From NCBI GenBank assembly GCA_045649405.1, contig JAZRPW010000016.1, positions 26,533 through 90,532 on the forward strand: a DNA stretch of 64,000 nt. The letters run 5' to 3'. Below the pieces are notes generated by a model, which was not told where the DNA came from, made no database searches, and saw only the letters and a program-made list of their open reading frames with translations. The translations under genes and the position numbers were made by a program. Source of the stretch: RUG11462 sp045649405 (GTDB lineage: Bacteria > Bacillota > Clostridia > Oscillospirales > Acutalibacteraceae). Of this stretch, positions 35,891-45,418 are shown piece by piece (within the stretch, counting starts at the first letter, position 1; each line of letters begins with the position of its first letter).

Positions 35891-37978
35891 TTATATTACG
35901 CTGAAAAGCAATTCATCATAAGTTGGGATTGGCCAGAAATCTTTATCAACCAAAGTTTCAAGTTCATCAACAACTGCTCTAAGTTCGTTCATAGCATTAA
36001 CAAGCACATTTTTGTAATACTCACCTTTTTGGCAGGTGGTCATATTAGTCTTTGTGCCAGCAACTGCTGTTTCAAGTGCGAACAATTTTTCTTGCATTTC
36101 ATCTGCAAGTGTTGAAATTTTGTTCAACAAATCAAGCTCTAATTTGCCTTTAATTTTGATTGCTTTTTTGGTTGCAACCAAATCTGCCAAAATGTTTTCA
36201 TAAGAAATTACCGAACCGGTAATTTGCTTTTTAACCATATCAATCATGGTAAGCGCTTCAATGTTAATGGTTGTGCAGTAATTCTTCAAATAAACGTCAT
36301 ATCTTGCTTCAAGTTCAGATTTTGTGTAAACATTAAATCTTTCAAAAAGACGAATGTTTTTGTCATCAAGCAAATGTTCAAGCGCATCTGGTGTGGTTTT
36401 AAGATTAGAAAGACCACGGCGTGCGGCTTCCATTTCCCATTCTTGTGAATAACCGTCGCCACCAAAGATAATTCTTTTGTGGTCAAGAATGTTTTGCTTT
36501 GCAATCATCATTACATCTTCATAAAGATTTTTTGAGTCTTTCAAAATCTCATAAAAATCTGCCAAACTGTCTGCCACCATTGTGTTAATAACGGTGTTTG
36601 CATCAGCAATTGATGAAGATGAGCCCAAACTTCTGAATTCAAACTTGTTACCAGTAAATGCGAATGGAGATGTTCTGTTTCTGTCAGACAAATCCTTTTT
36701 GAATTTTGGAATAAGACTTACGCCCAAATCCATTTCAGGTTTTTTGTGATGCTCTGCCTCTGCGCCTTGCTCAATTGCATCAAGAATTTGTTGCAAGTCA
36801 TCGCCCAAATACATTGAAACAATGGCTGGTGGGGCTTCGTTGCCACCCAAACGATGGTCGTTGCCGGCAGATGCGATTGAAATTCTAAGCAAATCTTGGT
36901 ATTTGTCAACAGAACGAATAACCGCAGCCAAGAAAAGCATAAACTGCATATTTTCTTCCGGAGATTTGCCCGGAGTTAACAAATTTTCGCCGTCATCAGT
37001 CGAAATTGACCAGTTGTTGTGCTTACCACTACCGTTTACCCCTGCGAATGGTTTTTCATGCAAAAGGCAAACAAGACCGTGTTTTTGCGCCACTTTTTTC
37101 ATAACTTCCATTGCAAGTTGGTTGTGGTCGCAAGCAATGTTGGTTGTTGTGTAAACAGGCGCCATTTCATATTGCGCCGGCGCTGCCTCGTTGTGCTTTG
37201 TTTTTGAGTTGATGCCCAATTTCCAAAGTTCTTCATCAAGGTCTGCCATATAAGCGAGAATTCTTGGTTTTAACTGGCCGAAATATTGGTCATCAAGTTC
37301 TTGACCTTTTGGTGGTCGTGCGCCAAAAAGTGTTCTGCCGGTGCAAACCAAGTCAGGTCTTTTAAGATAAACATTTTTATCAACGAGGAAATATTCTTGC
37401 TCTGGGCCAACAGTTGTGCAAACAGATTTTGCAGTTGTGTTGCCCAAAAGTTTAATTATTTTGAGTGCTTCATTGTTAACGGCTTCCATTGAACGAAGAA
37501 GCGGAGTTTTTTTATCAAGCGCTTCGCCCGTGTAAGAACAAAAAGCGGTTGGAATGTACAAAGAACCCTCTTTAACGAAAGCGTAAGATGAAGGGTCCCA
37601 CGCAGTGTAACCCCTTGCTTCAAATGTTGCTCTGATACCACCGTTTGGAAAACTTGAAGCGTCAGACTCGCCTTTTATAAGTTCTTTGCCTGAAAACTCC
37701 ATAATAACATTGCCCTTGCCATCTGGCAAAATGAAACTGTCATGTTTTTCTGCAGTTGTACCAGTCATTGGTTGGAACCAGTGTGTGTAATGAGTTGCGC
37801 CAAGTTCAATTGCCCAATCTTTCATTGCGCTCGCTACAACATTAGCCACATCACGAGTGAGTGGCACGCTTTCATCGATTGTTTTGCGCACTGCTGTGTA
37901 GATGTCTTGTGGCAAACGCTCTTTCATTGTTTTGTCATTAAACACCATTGAACCGAAAATTTCCGGAACATTCTTCAT
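35891..37978 (-). CDS. glnN: Glutamine synthetase, type III
   Basis: The 695-residue length and motifs mark the GSIII class, which makes glutamine from glutamate, ATP and ammonia. Visible signatures are GPEQEYFLVDK, the AAPAQYEMAPVY segment, AGNDHRLGGNEAPPAI and NRTSPFAFTGNKFEFR, covering glutamate, ATP and metal binding. It is cytoplasmic, normally a double-ring dodecamer. A monocistronic unit with its own promoter and terminator. No glnR or amt gene is close by. Confidence 0.96.
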   Translation of the reverse strand: MKNVPEIFGSMVFNDKTMKERLPQDIYTAVRKTIDESVPLTRDVANVVASAMKDWAIELGATHYTHWFQPMTGTTAEKHDSFILPDGKGNVIMEFSGKELIKGESDASSFPNGGIRATFEARGYTAWDPSSYAFVKEGSLYIPTAFCSYTGEALDKKTPLLRSMEAVNNEALKIIKLLGNTTAKSVCTTVGPEQEYFLVDKNVYLKRPDLVCTGRTLFGARPPKGQELDDQYFGQLKPRILAYMADLDEELWKLGINSKTKHNEAAPAQYEMAPVYTTTNIACDHNQLAMEVMKKVAQKHGLVCLLHEKPFAGVNGSGKHNNWSISTDDGENLLTPGKSPEENMQFMLFLAAVIRSVDKYQDLLRISIASAGNDHRLGGNEAPPAIVSMYLGDDLQQILDAIEQGAEAEHHKKPEMDLGVSLIPKFKKDLSDRNRTSPFAFTGNKFEFRSLGSSSSIADANTVINTMVADSLADFYEILKDSKNLYEDVMMIAKQNILDHKRIIFGGDGYSQEWEMEAARRGLSNLKTTPDALEHLLDDKNIRLFERFNVYTKSELEARYDVYLKNYCTTINIEALTMIDMVKKQITGSVISYENILADLVATKKAIKIKGKLELDLLNKISTLADEMQEKLFALETAVAGTKTNMTTCQKGEYYKNVLVNAMNELRAVVDELETLVDKDFWPIPTYDELLFSVI

Positions 37979-38025
37979 AAAAAAGCCCCCGTAAAAATTA
38001 ATCTTTCAAATAAATATATGCAAAA

Positions 38026-38054
38026 ATTATATCACTCTTTAACCACTTAGTCAA
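38026..38054 (-). promoter_or_regulatory. Sigma-A promoter of glnN
   Basis: On the minus strand, TTGACT, 17 bases, TATAAT, giving a leader of about 40 bases with GGGGG before the ATG. Confidence 0.75.
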
Positions 38055-38075
38055 GATTTTTTATAACCAAAACGC

Positions 38076-38108
38076 AAAAACAGGACTGTTAAAACAGCCC
38101 TGTTTTTT
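38076..38108 (-). terminator. Terminator of the Thr-rich secreted protein pair
   Basis: AAAACAGG-A-CTGT / ACAG-C-CCTGTTTT with a short loop, directly after the stop of the second gene. Confidence 0.85.
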
Positions 38109-38113
38109 AAAGT

Positions 38114-38995
38114 TTATTTTACTTTAACTTTTGATTGTTTGCTCCATTTTGAGTAAGCAGTTTGTTTGCCTTTCTTAATCATTGCACGAACTTGTACTTT
38201 GTAAGTACCTTTTTTGAGTTTTTTGATTACCTTTGTTACTGTTTTCTTTGTGTTGTAAGTTTTAACTTTCCATTTACCTTTAATTCTATATCTTACTTGG
38301 AAACCAGTAGCATTTGCAACTTTTGTATATTTAACTTTGAATTGTTTTTTGCCTTTAATAAGTTTAAATTTAGGTGTTTTTAAAACTAATTTTGGTGTAA
38401 CTTCACCTTTTTTAATTACATAACCACAGTTTGCACAAACCATATCACCGGTGTTACCAGCAACAAAGTAAGATTCTGTTACTTTGCCAACAATGTTGAA
38501 TGAAGCATGTCTACATGCAGTTGTTGTAGTGATTGTTGTAGTTGTGGTTGTGGTTGTAGTTGTGGTTGTAGCTTCTGTTTCAGGAGCTTTTGTTGTTGTA
38601 GGAACAGTTGTGCTTGCAGTAGGTTGTGTTGCACTGGTTGGAACTGTTGTAGTTTCTGTTTCAGAAGGCACTGTTGGTGCTTCTGTTGTTGTAGTAGTTG
38701 AAGTAGTAAAAGTTGGGTTTGTTTTAATTGGACGAGTTGCTGTTTCTGTTTCAGAAGGTACTGTTGGTACTTCTGTTGTAGTTGTTGTTGTAGCAGATTC
38801 TACCCCTTGAGTTGGCATATCAGTTGGCATATCAGTTGGGGTTTCAGTTGGCATATCAGTTGGAGTTTTAATTACTGTAGTGCCCCAAATGTCCTTTTCC
38901 CATGGGTCGTTGGCTACATCATCAGCCAAAGTAGCAGTTGCTACAACTGTGAATAACAATACTAAAACTAATAAAATTGATGATAACTTTTTCAT
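38114..38995 (-). CDS. Secreted protein with Thr/Pro-rich linker and Fn3-like C-terminus
   Basis: A 293-residue exported protein: signal peptide (about 1-24), a short acidic mature start, TDMPT-type repeats (about 45-62), a long Thr-rich linker with a run of 12 Thr, then a conserved C-terminal block of about 130 residues. That block starts with a C-x-H ... C-x-x-C motif (CRHASF, CANCGY) and ends with a fibronectin III-like domain rich in Lys. The same block ends the cohesin-like protein encoded upstream. No enzyme domain. The Thr run is encoded by repeated ACA/ACT codons and could vary in length between strains. Confidence 0.75.
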   Translation of the reverse strand: MKKLSSILLVLVLLFTVVATATLADDVANDPWEKDIWGTTVIKTPTDMPTETPTDMPTDMPTQGVESATTTTTTEVPTVPSETETATRPIKTNPTFTTSTTTTTEAPTVPSETETTTVPTSATQPTASTTVPTTTKAPETEATTTTTTTTTTTTITTTTACRHASFNIVGKVTESYFVAGNTGDMVCANCGYVIKKGEVTPKLVLKTPKFKLIKGKKQFKVKYTKVANATGFQVRYRIKGKWKVKTYNTKKTVTKVIKKLKKGTYKVQVRAMIKKGKQTAYSKWSKQSKVKVK

Positions 38996-39021
38996 TGTGA
39001 ATTTCTCCTATTTAATTTAAT

Positions 39022-40587
39022 TTATTTTACTTTAACTTTTGCTTGTTTTGCCCATTTTGAATAAGCAGTTTGTTTGCCTTGTTTAACCATTGCACGAACT
39101 TGTACTTTGTAAATGCCTTTTTTGAGCTTTTTGATTGCTTTTGTTACTGTTTTCTTTGCCGCAAATGTTTTTATTATCCATTTACCTTTAATTCTATAAC
39201 GCACTTGGAAACCAGTAGCATTTGCAACTTTTGTATATTTAACTTTGAATTGTTTTTTGCCTGAAGTCAATTTGAATTTAGGTGTTTTCAAAGTTAATTT
39301 TTTGATTGTTGTACCCTTTGAGAGTTCAGTGTCACAATTGCCACAAACCTTGTCACCACTGTAACCTGCTGCGAAGTATGTTTCTTTTTTAGCGTTTTTA
39401 ACAACAATGTCGTTAAAGTCATGCTCGCAAATAGCAGGTGCAGTTGTTGTGGTAGTTGTTTCAACCGGTTTTGGTGTAAGAACTGTGGTTGTAGCTGTTG
39501 TTGGAACTACTGTAGTAGTTGTTTCAACTGGTTTTGTTGTTGAAGTTGTAGTTGTAGTAGTGCTTGACTCAACTGGCTTTGTTGTAGGTTGAATTGTAGT
39601 TGTTGTGCTTTGTGTAGGCTTTGTTGTTTCAGTAGGCTTTGTTGTCTCAGTTGCTTCTTTATGATAATCAATTATAATACTGCCATCTTCATAAGCGATA
39701 AAGCACACATAATATGCTTTACTTGACTCATAAAAGGCGTAAAGTCTAATAGTATCTGGGTCTTCTGCTGGCTCATATACAGGTGGGTTGCCATCAGCAT
39801 CTAAAACTAATGAAATGCGAATATTATTTGCTGTTTTAACAACATAATTACCTGAAACAGAAGGAACAAATTTAATTGCTTGTACAATTGGCTCATCATT
39901 TTCATCTAATTCGCTTGCCTTAACATTTACAGCACCTGCTTCTGTTGCATCATAATCCGCTTTAGGTGGCCATTCTGGCTCTGTTGATTCAGTTGTAGTA
40001 GTTGTTGTAGTAGTTGTAGTAGTTGTTGTTGGGTCAACAACCACAACTGAAGGTTGATTAAATGTAAACTCAACCGGTTTGCCAGCAATTGAAAGATAGT
40101 TTTCAGCACTATAATCAACCATATCAATATTATAAGTACCAAATGGCGCATCATCTGCAACTTTAAAATAAATTGAGAAAAGTTCGCCGTTTGATTTGTT
40201 TGTTTTAATTTCTTTGTCATTATAAACTTCTGTGAAAACAAAAGTAAACTCGCCTTTGTCATTAATTGGGCTGATGAGTGAGTTTTTGAAACCTTCACCT
40301 TTATCAACTTTTGGGAAGGTGCCATATTCATTAGTTTCACCTTCTACAAATGATAAAACACTTGTATCAAATTTATAGGTTTGGTTAATGCCCCAAAAAC
40401 CTTTGTTGTTGCCAACTGCGAATGTAACCTTTGCAATTTCACCTGGAACTACAGGTTCTGAAGTTGCTTTAATGTACGGCTTTGTTTCATCGAAAACTGG
40501 AATGTCACTTGTTGCGCTAACAACACTTGTTGCAACGACTGATAACAAAAGCACAACTGATAAACAAATGCTTAAAAGTTTTTTCAT
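39022..40587 (-). CDS. Secreted protein with cohesin-like domain and Thr-rich linkers
   Basis: The 521-residue protein has a signal peptide (about 1-25) and an N-terminal domain (about 30-185) that reads like a cohesin: VVPGEIAKVTFAVGNNKGFWG, then GELFSIYFKVADDAPFGTY. A Thr run (about 192-205) leads to an unknown beta domain (about 212-305), a second long Thr/Pro linker, and the C-H-C-C motif plus Fn3-like block shared with the downstream gene. Cohesins bind dockerins in cellulosome-type assemblies; no dockerin is evident in this window, so partner and role are open. Its promoter is at 40625-40653. Confidence 0.75.
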   Translation of the reverse strand: MKKLLSICLSVVLLLSVVATSVVSATSDIPVFDETKPYIKATSEPVVPGEIAKVTFAVGNNKGFWGINQTYKFDTSVLSFVEGETNEYGTFPKVDKGEGFKNSLISPINDKGEFTFVFTEVYNDKEIKTNKSNGELFSIYFKVADDAPFGTYNIDMVDYSAENYLSIAGKPVEFTFNQPSVVVVDPTTTTTTTTTTTTTESTEPEWPPKADYDATEAGAVNVKASELDENDEPIVQAIKFVPSVSGNYVVKTANNIRISLVLDADGNPPVYEPAEDPDTIRLYAFYESSKAYYVCFIAYEDGSIIIDYHKEATETTKPTETTKPTQSTTTTIQPTTKPVESSTTTTTTSTTKPVETTTTVVPTTATTTVLTPKPVETTTTTTAPAICEHDFNDIVVKNAKKETYFAAGYSGDKVCGNCDTELSKGTTIKKLTLKTPKFKLTSGKKQFKVKYTKVANATGFQVRYRIKGKWIIKTFAAKKTVTKAIKKLKKGIYKVQVRAMVKQGKQTAYSKWAKQAKVKVK

Positions 40588-40624
40588 CTTTAGTTACACA
40601 CTCCTTTTTTAAATATTTGGAAAT

Positions 40625-40653
40625 ATTATATCACACTTTTAAAAATAAATCAA
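40625..40653 (-). promoter_or_regulatory. Sigma-A promoter of the cohesin-like operon
   Basis: On the minus strand, TTGATT, 17 bases, TATAAT; AGGAGTG precedes the start codon further down. Confidence 0.7.
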
Positions 40654-40667
40654 GTTTTAAAACAACA

Positions 40668-40699
40668 AAAAACCTTTCTGAAAAAACAGAAAGGTTTTT
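40668..40699 (-). terminator. Terminator of the M14-like peptidase gene
   Basis: AAAAACCTTTCTG / CAGAAAGGTTTTT with a 6-base A loop, 5 bases after the stop. Confidence 0.87.
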
Positions 40700-40704
40700 G
40701 TGTT

Positions 40705-41748
40705 TTATAAATATTTTTTAATTGCTTTTGCAAAACTTCTGCCAAGATTCAAGGCACGCTCTTCACTAAACTCATTTCCTTCTCTGCCAAAATAAGCAGT
40801 TTCAAGAGTAAAGCCTAATTTTGCGCCTTGTTTCATCACAAATCTTGCAAAGCCAAACTGTTTACTTCCACCTTTATTCCATTTAACACCCGGCATAACG
40901 TCATCTTTGCCATCATAAACAAAACTATTTTCAAGTAAATTTTCTTTTAAAAGGTCGCTGAAAATTTTAATTTCATCAAGATTGTTATACTCATTAATTA
41001 CGATAAATGCGGCATCATTTTCTTCGTACATATGCCAAGGGGAATGGAAGTCAAAACCTGCATAAATACCATTTTCTTCAATATTGGTTTTGATTCTGTG
41101 AGTTGTGCTGTAAAGTGTTCCTTCGCCATAATCACGGTTGTGGTCATGTGGGAGTCTGCCTTTGCCTTGGTCACCATCGATTACGCCATCATAATCAATA
41201 AAAGGCACACAGGTTACAACAATTTCATCTGGAATGTCTGTAAGAAGTTCTTCTAAAACGCCTTCTAAAACATAGTTACCTGTTGATTCACAAGCGTGAT
41301 GACGAGCAGTAAGCAAAACGTGTTTTGAGCCGTTGCCGAACTTCAAACAAGGAATGTTTCTGCGTTTACCACTTACACAAAATGTGTCAAAATTCAAGTC
41401 ACGCTCGGTGCAAAAGTCAAAAAATCTTTGTGGGTGATAAAGCATATGATGAGCGAAATAAATCTTCTCATCACTTTCAAAAGTGTAAGAAAATTTGTGT
41501 CTGTCATCGGTTTTTCCAAGCCATTGCCAGTTTCTAAGGTCGAAACTAATTGCAGGGCCGTAATATCCAATAACATTATCTTTACAGAAGTCAAAAGTCA
41601 AAGTTTCACCCTTTGCACCTTCAACTGAAAACGCCCAATAAAACCAGAAATACTCACTGTCTCTTTGCTCAGGGCTAAGAAAAAATGTGTTGCCTTCTTG
41701 TTTTAAAACGTTGATATTGCCACCAACAAAATCTTTTGAAATTACCAT
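40705..41748 (-). CDS. M14-like zinc carboxypeptidase, cytoplasmic
   Basis: The 347-residue protein resembles M14 carboxypeptidases of the cytosolic group. An N-terminal beta domain of about 110 residues precedes the catalytic part with HHACES (HxxE zinc ligands), DHNRDYG, GFDFHSP (third zinc ligand) and FTLETAYFG (catalytic Glu). No signal peptide is present. The ATG at 41748 is chosen because GGAG lies at good spacing; the frame upstream runs into the liv terminator. It is a single-gene unit. The substrate may be a peptide or a modified amino acid. Confidence 0.78.
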   Translation of the reverse strand: MVISKDFVGGNINVLKQEGNTFFLSPEQRDSEYFWFYWAFSVEGAKGETLTFDFCKDNVIGYYGPAISFDLRNWQWLGKTDDRHKFSYTFESDEKIYFAHHMLYHPQRFFDFCTERDLNFDTFCVSGKRRNIPCLKFGNGSKHVLLTARHHACESTGNYVLEGVLEELLTDIPDEIVVTCVPFIDYDGVIDGDQGKGRLPHDHNRDYGEGTLYSTTHRIKTNIEENGIYAGFDFHSPWHMYEENDAAFIVINEYNNLDEIKIFSDLLKENLLENSFVYDGKDDVMPGVKWNKGGSKQFGFARFVMKQGAKLGFTLETAYFGREGNEFSEERALNLGRSFAKAIKKYL

Positions 41749-41770
41749 TGTTATACTCCTGTGTTTTAGC

Positions 41771-41799
41771 AAAAAGAACGGAAAAATTCCGTTCTTTTT
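41771..41799 (-). terminator. Terminator of the liv operon
   Basis: AAAAAGAACGGAA / TTCCGTTCTTTTT with a 3-base loop, directly after livF. Confidence 0.88.
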
Positions 41800-41811
41800 T
41801 ATTATTAGTGT

Positions 41812-42522
41812 TTAACCACCTAAATATGCTTTTTTGATTTCTTCACTTTCCATAAGCTCTTTACCAGTGCCGGTAAGTGAAATGCTGCCTGTTTCCAAAA
41901 CATAAGCTCTGTCAGCAATTGAAAGCGCCATTTTTGCGTTTTGTTCAACAAGCAAAACAGTAATGCCTGCTTTGTGCATTGTTTCAATAATTTTAAATAC
42001 TTCTTTTACAAGCAATGGAGAAAGACCCATTGAAGGCTCGTCCATTACAACGAGTTTTGGTTTAGACATCATTGCTCTGCCCATTGCGAGCATTTGTTGC
42101 TCACCGCCAGACAATGTGCCTGCGATTTGGTTCTTTCTTTCTTCAAGACGTGGGAAATGTTCATAAACACTTTTGAGTGTTTCTTCCATTTCTTTTTTAT
42201 CTTTTCTTGTAAAAGCGCCCATTTTCAAGTTTTCAAGAACGGTTAATTGTTGGAAAACCCTTCTTCCTTCCGGAACGTGAGCCATACCCATTGTTACAAT
42301 TTTGTGCGGTGGAATTTTTGAAATGTCAACACCATCATAAACAACGCTACCGCTTTTTGCAGACAAAAGACCTGTGATTGTGTGCAAAGTTGTTGTTTTG
42401 CCGGCGCCGTTTGCGCCAATGAGCGCTACAACTTCGCCTTCATTAACTTCAAAGGAAACACCTTTTAAAGCATTAATCATACCATAATAAACTTCTAAAT
42501 CTTTAACTTCTAATAATGCCAT
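41812..42522 (-). CDS. livF: Branched-chain amino acid ABC transporter ATPase LivF
   Basis: The 236-residue ATPase is of typical LivF length. Walker A GANGAGKTTT, signature LSGGEQQMLAMGRAMM, Walker B LVVMDEPSMGLSP and switch His region LLVEQNAKMA are intact. It ends the five-gene livK-H-M-G-F operon and is separated from livG by 18 bases. Confidence 0.95.
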   Translation of the reverse strand: MALLEVKDLEVYYGMINALKGVSFEVNEGEVVALIGANGAGKTTTLHTITGLLSAKSGSVVYDGVDISKIPPHKIVTMGMAHVPEGRRVFQQLTVLENLKMGAFTRKDKKEMEETLKSVYEHFPRLEERKNQIAGTLSGGEQQMLAMGRAMMSKPKLVVMDEPSMGLSPLLVKEVFKIIETMHKAGITVLLVEQNAKMALSIADRAYVLETGSISLTGTGKELMESEEIKKAYLGG

Positions 42523-42540
42523 AATGATTTTTCCTTTCTA

Positions 42541-43311
42541 TTAATCTCCAAGATAAGCAGTAACAACTTCTGGGTTTTTAAGAACAACTGCTGGGTCGCC
42601 TTGTGCAAGTTCCATACCAAAGTTAAGAACAGTAATTTCATCACAAAGACCTGATACAAACTTCATATCATGCTCAATAAGCAAGATTGTCATATCAAAG
42701 TTGTCACGAATAAAACGAATTGTTTCCATAAGTTCTGCTGTTTCATTTGGGTTCATACCTGCAGCAGGTTCGTCTAAAAGCAAGAGTTTTGGATTTGTTG
42801 CAAGCGCACGTGCAATTTCCAATTTTCTTTGTTTACCATAAGGAAGGTTGCAAGCAAGATTGTTGCGTTCTTCATACAAATCAAAAATTTTCAAAATTTC
42901 TTTTGCTTTTGCTCTCATTGCCTTTTCAACTTTAAAGTGTTTTGGCAAACGTAAAATAGATGTCAAAAGTGAACATTGAAACTCTTTTTGATTGTGAAGA
43001 CCAACCATTACGTTTCTAATAACACTCATATTGTTAAAAAGACGAATGTTTTGGAATGTTCTTGCAATACCTTTGTGGTTAATTGTTTCTTGGCTTTTAC
43101 CTTTTAACTCTTCACCTTCAAGGTAAAAAGTGCCTTCGGTTGGTTGATAAACACCTGTAATAAGATTGAAAAGTGTTGTTTTACCTGCACCGTTTGGGCC
43201 AACAAGACCGTAAAGTTGATTTTTCTTTACAGTGATATTTACATTTTGAGCAGCTTTAAGACCACCAAATGAAATGCCAAGGTTTTTTGTTTCGAGAACT
43301 ACATTACACAT
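42541..43311 (-). CDS. livG: Branched-chain amino acid ABC transporter ATPase LivG
   Basis: The 256-residue ATPase has Walker A GPNGAGKTT, the LivG-type signature LPYGKQRKLEIARALA, Walker B LLLLDEPAAGMNP and LLIEHDMKFV. Two different ATPases, LivF and LivG, make up the heterodimer of this importer. It begins 2 bases after livM. Confidence 0.95.
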   Translation of the reverse strand: MCNVVLETKNLGISFGGLKAAQNVNITVKKNQLYGLVGPNGAGKTTLFNLITGVYQPTEGTFYLEGEELKGKSQETINHKGIARTFQNIRLFNNMSVIRNVMVGLHNQKEFQCSLLTSILRLPKHFKVEKAMRAKAKEILKIFDLYEERNNLACNLPYGKQRKLEIARALATNPKLLLLDEPAAGMNPNETAELMETIRFIRDNFDMTILLIEHDMKFVSGLCDEITVLNFGMELAQGDPAVVLKNPEVVTAYLGD

Positions 43312-43313
43312 AA

Positions 43314-44450
43314 TTACTCAACCTCCTTGGAATCTGATTTTTTTGGTGCTGCCACAACTGTTGAAACAACTTCATCAACATCAATTTTTGTAGGCACTCT
43401 GTCCCATTTTGCTTCATCGTCACGCTCTTTTGTAAAGTCACGCTTTTTGTTTTTAAAGTCTGCAATAATATTCTTGAAGTTATATTTTTCTCTAAAGTTT
43501 TTAAGCGCTGGAGTGTTGTTGTAAACGACAATAACAATAAGAATGAGAGCGTAAACCAAGTCTTGCAAAACTGCAAGGTTGCCAGTAAGAATTGTTTGCA
43601 ATTTTACATCAATAAATGTAATAAGTGCTGCTGCGATGATTGAGCCGTTAATGCTACCCATACCACCAAGCACTACCATTACAAGAATTTCAATTGAATA
43701 GTTGTAACTGAACTTTGTACTTTGAACTGTGTAGTTACTAAAGCTGTAAAGCACACCTGCAATGCCGGCAAAAAGTGATGAAATTGTGAATACCATCAAT
43801 TTATATTTTGTTACGTTGATACCTGTTGCTTTTGCAGCAATTTCATTATCACGAATTGATGTGATTGCTCTGCCGTGTTTTGAACGAATGAGGTTTTGTG
43901 TAACGGCAAGGCAAGCCAAAACAAGAATTAATGCAATAATGAAAAGTGTGCTTTTGTCATATCTGATTGCAGATGTTGAAAGACCAAGTGAACCACCGAA
44001 TGATTCATCACTTGAGTTCATAAAGAGTGAACGAACAATTTCACCAAAAGCCAAGGTTACAATTGCCAAGTAGTCACCACGAAGGCGCAAAGCTGGAAGA
44101 CCGATGATTACACCACAAACTGCGGCTGCGGCACCACCAATAACTACTGCAATGATTAAAACCAAAAGCTCGTTGCCAACAACTTCTGACAAAAGAACTG
44201 CAACTTTACCACCGATGTATGCGCCAACGCACATAAAACCAGCGTGGCCAAGAGACAATTCTCCCAAGAAGCCAACAACCATACTAAGTGAAACTGCAAG
44301 CATAATTGCAATTGCAACTTTTTCAATCAAATAAATGTCAGATGGAGAAATTGAGCCAGACAAAGACATAATTGCAAAGAAAACTGTACAAATTGCAATT
44401 ACAATGTAATTTAAATAATGTTTCCATTTAATGTTTTTTAATTTGCTCAT
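43314..44450 (-). CDS. livM: Branched-chain amino acid ABC transporter permease LivM
   Basis: The 378-residue permease has about nine membrane helices, with the LivM-type stretch VIGLPALRLRGDYLAIVTLAFGE (shortened: GLPALRLRGDYLAIVTLAF). The last 65 residues form a charged cytoplasmic tail (KNKKRDFTKERDDEAKW) longer than in E. coli-type LivM. Its start overlaps the livH stop by one base. Confidence 0.93.
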   Translation of the reverse strand: MSKLKNIKWKHYLNYIVIAICTVFFAIMSLSGSISPSDIYLIEKVAIAIMLAVSLSMVVGFLGELSLGHAGFMCVGAYIGGKVAVLLSEVVGNELLVLIIAVVIGGAAAAVCGVIIGLPALRLRGDYLAIVTLAFGEIVRSLFMNSSDESFGGSLGLSTSAIRYDKSTLFIIALILVLACLAVTQNLIRSKHGRAITSIRDNEIAAKATGINVTKYKLMVFTISSLFAGIAGVLYSFSNYTVQSTKFSYNYSIEILVMVVLGGMGSINGSIIAAALITFIDVKLQTILTGNLAVLQDLVYALILIVIVVYNNTPALKNFREKYNFKNIIADFKNKKRDFTKERDDEAKWDRVPTKIDVDEVVSTVVAAPKKSDSKEVE

Positions 44451-45325
44451 TATACTTTCTCCCTTCTCTTCTTACCTAAAATACCAGATGGACGAACAAG
44501 AAGGATTACGATAAGAACCAAGAATTCTATCGCATCTGTATAAGGTGCAATTGCTGGAATTTTGTAAGAAATCGCTTCGATAACACCCATAAGCACACCG
44601 CCAACCATTGCGCCAGGAATTGAACCGATACCACCAATAACAGCAGCGGTAAAGGCTTTAATACCAGGCATTGCGCCGAGTGTGTTTGAAAGGCTTGGAG
44701 ATTTCATAAGCATAAAGAAACCAGCAAAAGCTGCAAGCGCTGAACCAATTGCAAATGTAATGGTAATAATTTTATTAACATTAATACCCATAAGAATGGC
44801 TGCGCCTTTATCTTCAGAAACCGCAATCATAGCGCGGCCTGTTTTTGAATATTTTACAAAGAGGCTTAAAACTACCATAATAACAACTGATGAAACAAGT
44901 GTAATTACAGTATAAAGTTGGATTTTCAAACCACCAATATTAATTAAACCCAAACCTTCGCCAACCATTACCATTTTTGGAGCAGAGCCAAAAATCATTT
45001 GTGCAAGTGATTGTAAAAGATAACTTACACCAATTGCAGTAATAAGAACAGCCAAAGGTGAGGCACCACGAAGTGGTTTGTAAGCAATTTTTTCAATGGT
45101 GATGCCGAGCACTACACAAAATAGCACTGCCGCCAAAAGCCCCAAAATTGGGTTGCCAAGTTGCGACATTGTTACAAAAATTGTGTAACCGCCGACCATG
45201 ATTACATCACCATGGGCAAAGTTGAGCATTTTTGCGATACCATAAACCATTGTATAACCAAGGGCTATCATGGCGTATGTACCACCCATACTCAAACCGT
45301 TAATTAAAGTTTCTAAAAAATTCAT
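44450..45325 (-). CDS. livH: Branched-chain amino acid ABC transporter permease LivH
   Basis: The 291-residue permease has about eight helices, with signature segments NGLSMGGTYAMIALGYTMVYG near the start (GGTYAMIALGYTMVYG) and IGGIGSIPGAMVGGVLMG near residue 230. It pairs with LivM to form the pore. It starts 93 bases after livK, a gap that contains a stable hairpin likely to set expression ratios. Confidence 0.95.
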   Translation of the reverse strand: MNFLETLINGLSMGGTYAMIALGYTMVYGIAKMLNFAHGDVIMVGGYTIFVTMSQLGNPILGLLAAVLFCVVLGITIEKIAYKPLRGASPLAVLITAIGVSYLLQSLAQMIFGSAPKMVMVGEGLGLINIGGLKIQLYTVITLVSSVVIMVVLSLFVKYSKTGRAMIAVSEDKGAAILMGINVNKIITITFAIGSALAAFAGFFMLMKSPSLSNTLGAMPGIKAFTAAVIGGIGSIPGAMVGGVLMGVIEAISYKIPAIAPYTDAIEFLVLIVILLVRPSGILGKKRREKV

Positions 45326-45357
45326 ATTTTATTCCTACATTTTTTAAAATAATATAT

Positions 45358-45387
45358 TGCCGGCAAAGTAGAATCTTCGCCGGCAAC
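45358..45387 (-). terminator. Hairpin in the livK-livH gap (attenuator or stabiliser)
   Basis: TTGCCGGC / GCCGGCAA with a 14-base loop. It lacks a long T-tract, so it probably gives partial termination or protects the livK 3' end so that more binding protein than permease is made. Confidence 0.55.
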
Positions 45388-45418
45388 TAAAGTTTAATTA
45401 ATGAAAACTAAAAATTAA

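Noticed and set aside
38484..38810. Plus-strand open frame rich in Val within the Thr-rich protein gene
   Set aside because: It is the complement of Thr codon runs; the minus-strand frame has a signal peptide, linkers and a conserved C-terminus.
39407..39592. Short tandem triplet repeats (poly-Thr codons) considered as CRISPR or minisatellite
   Set aside because: They are in-frame ACA/ACT codons of a protein linker, with no repeat-spacer structure.
41749..41772. Longer N-terminus for the M14-like peptidase
   Set aside because: It would extend into the liv terminator, and the ribosome binding site fits only the ATG at 41748.
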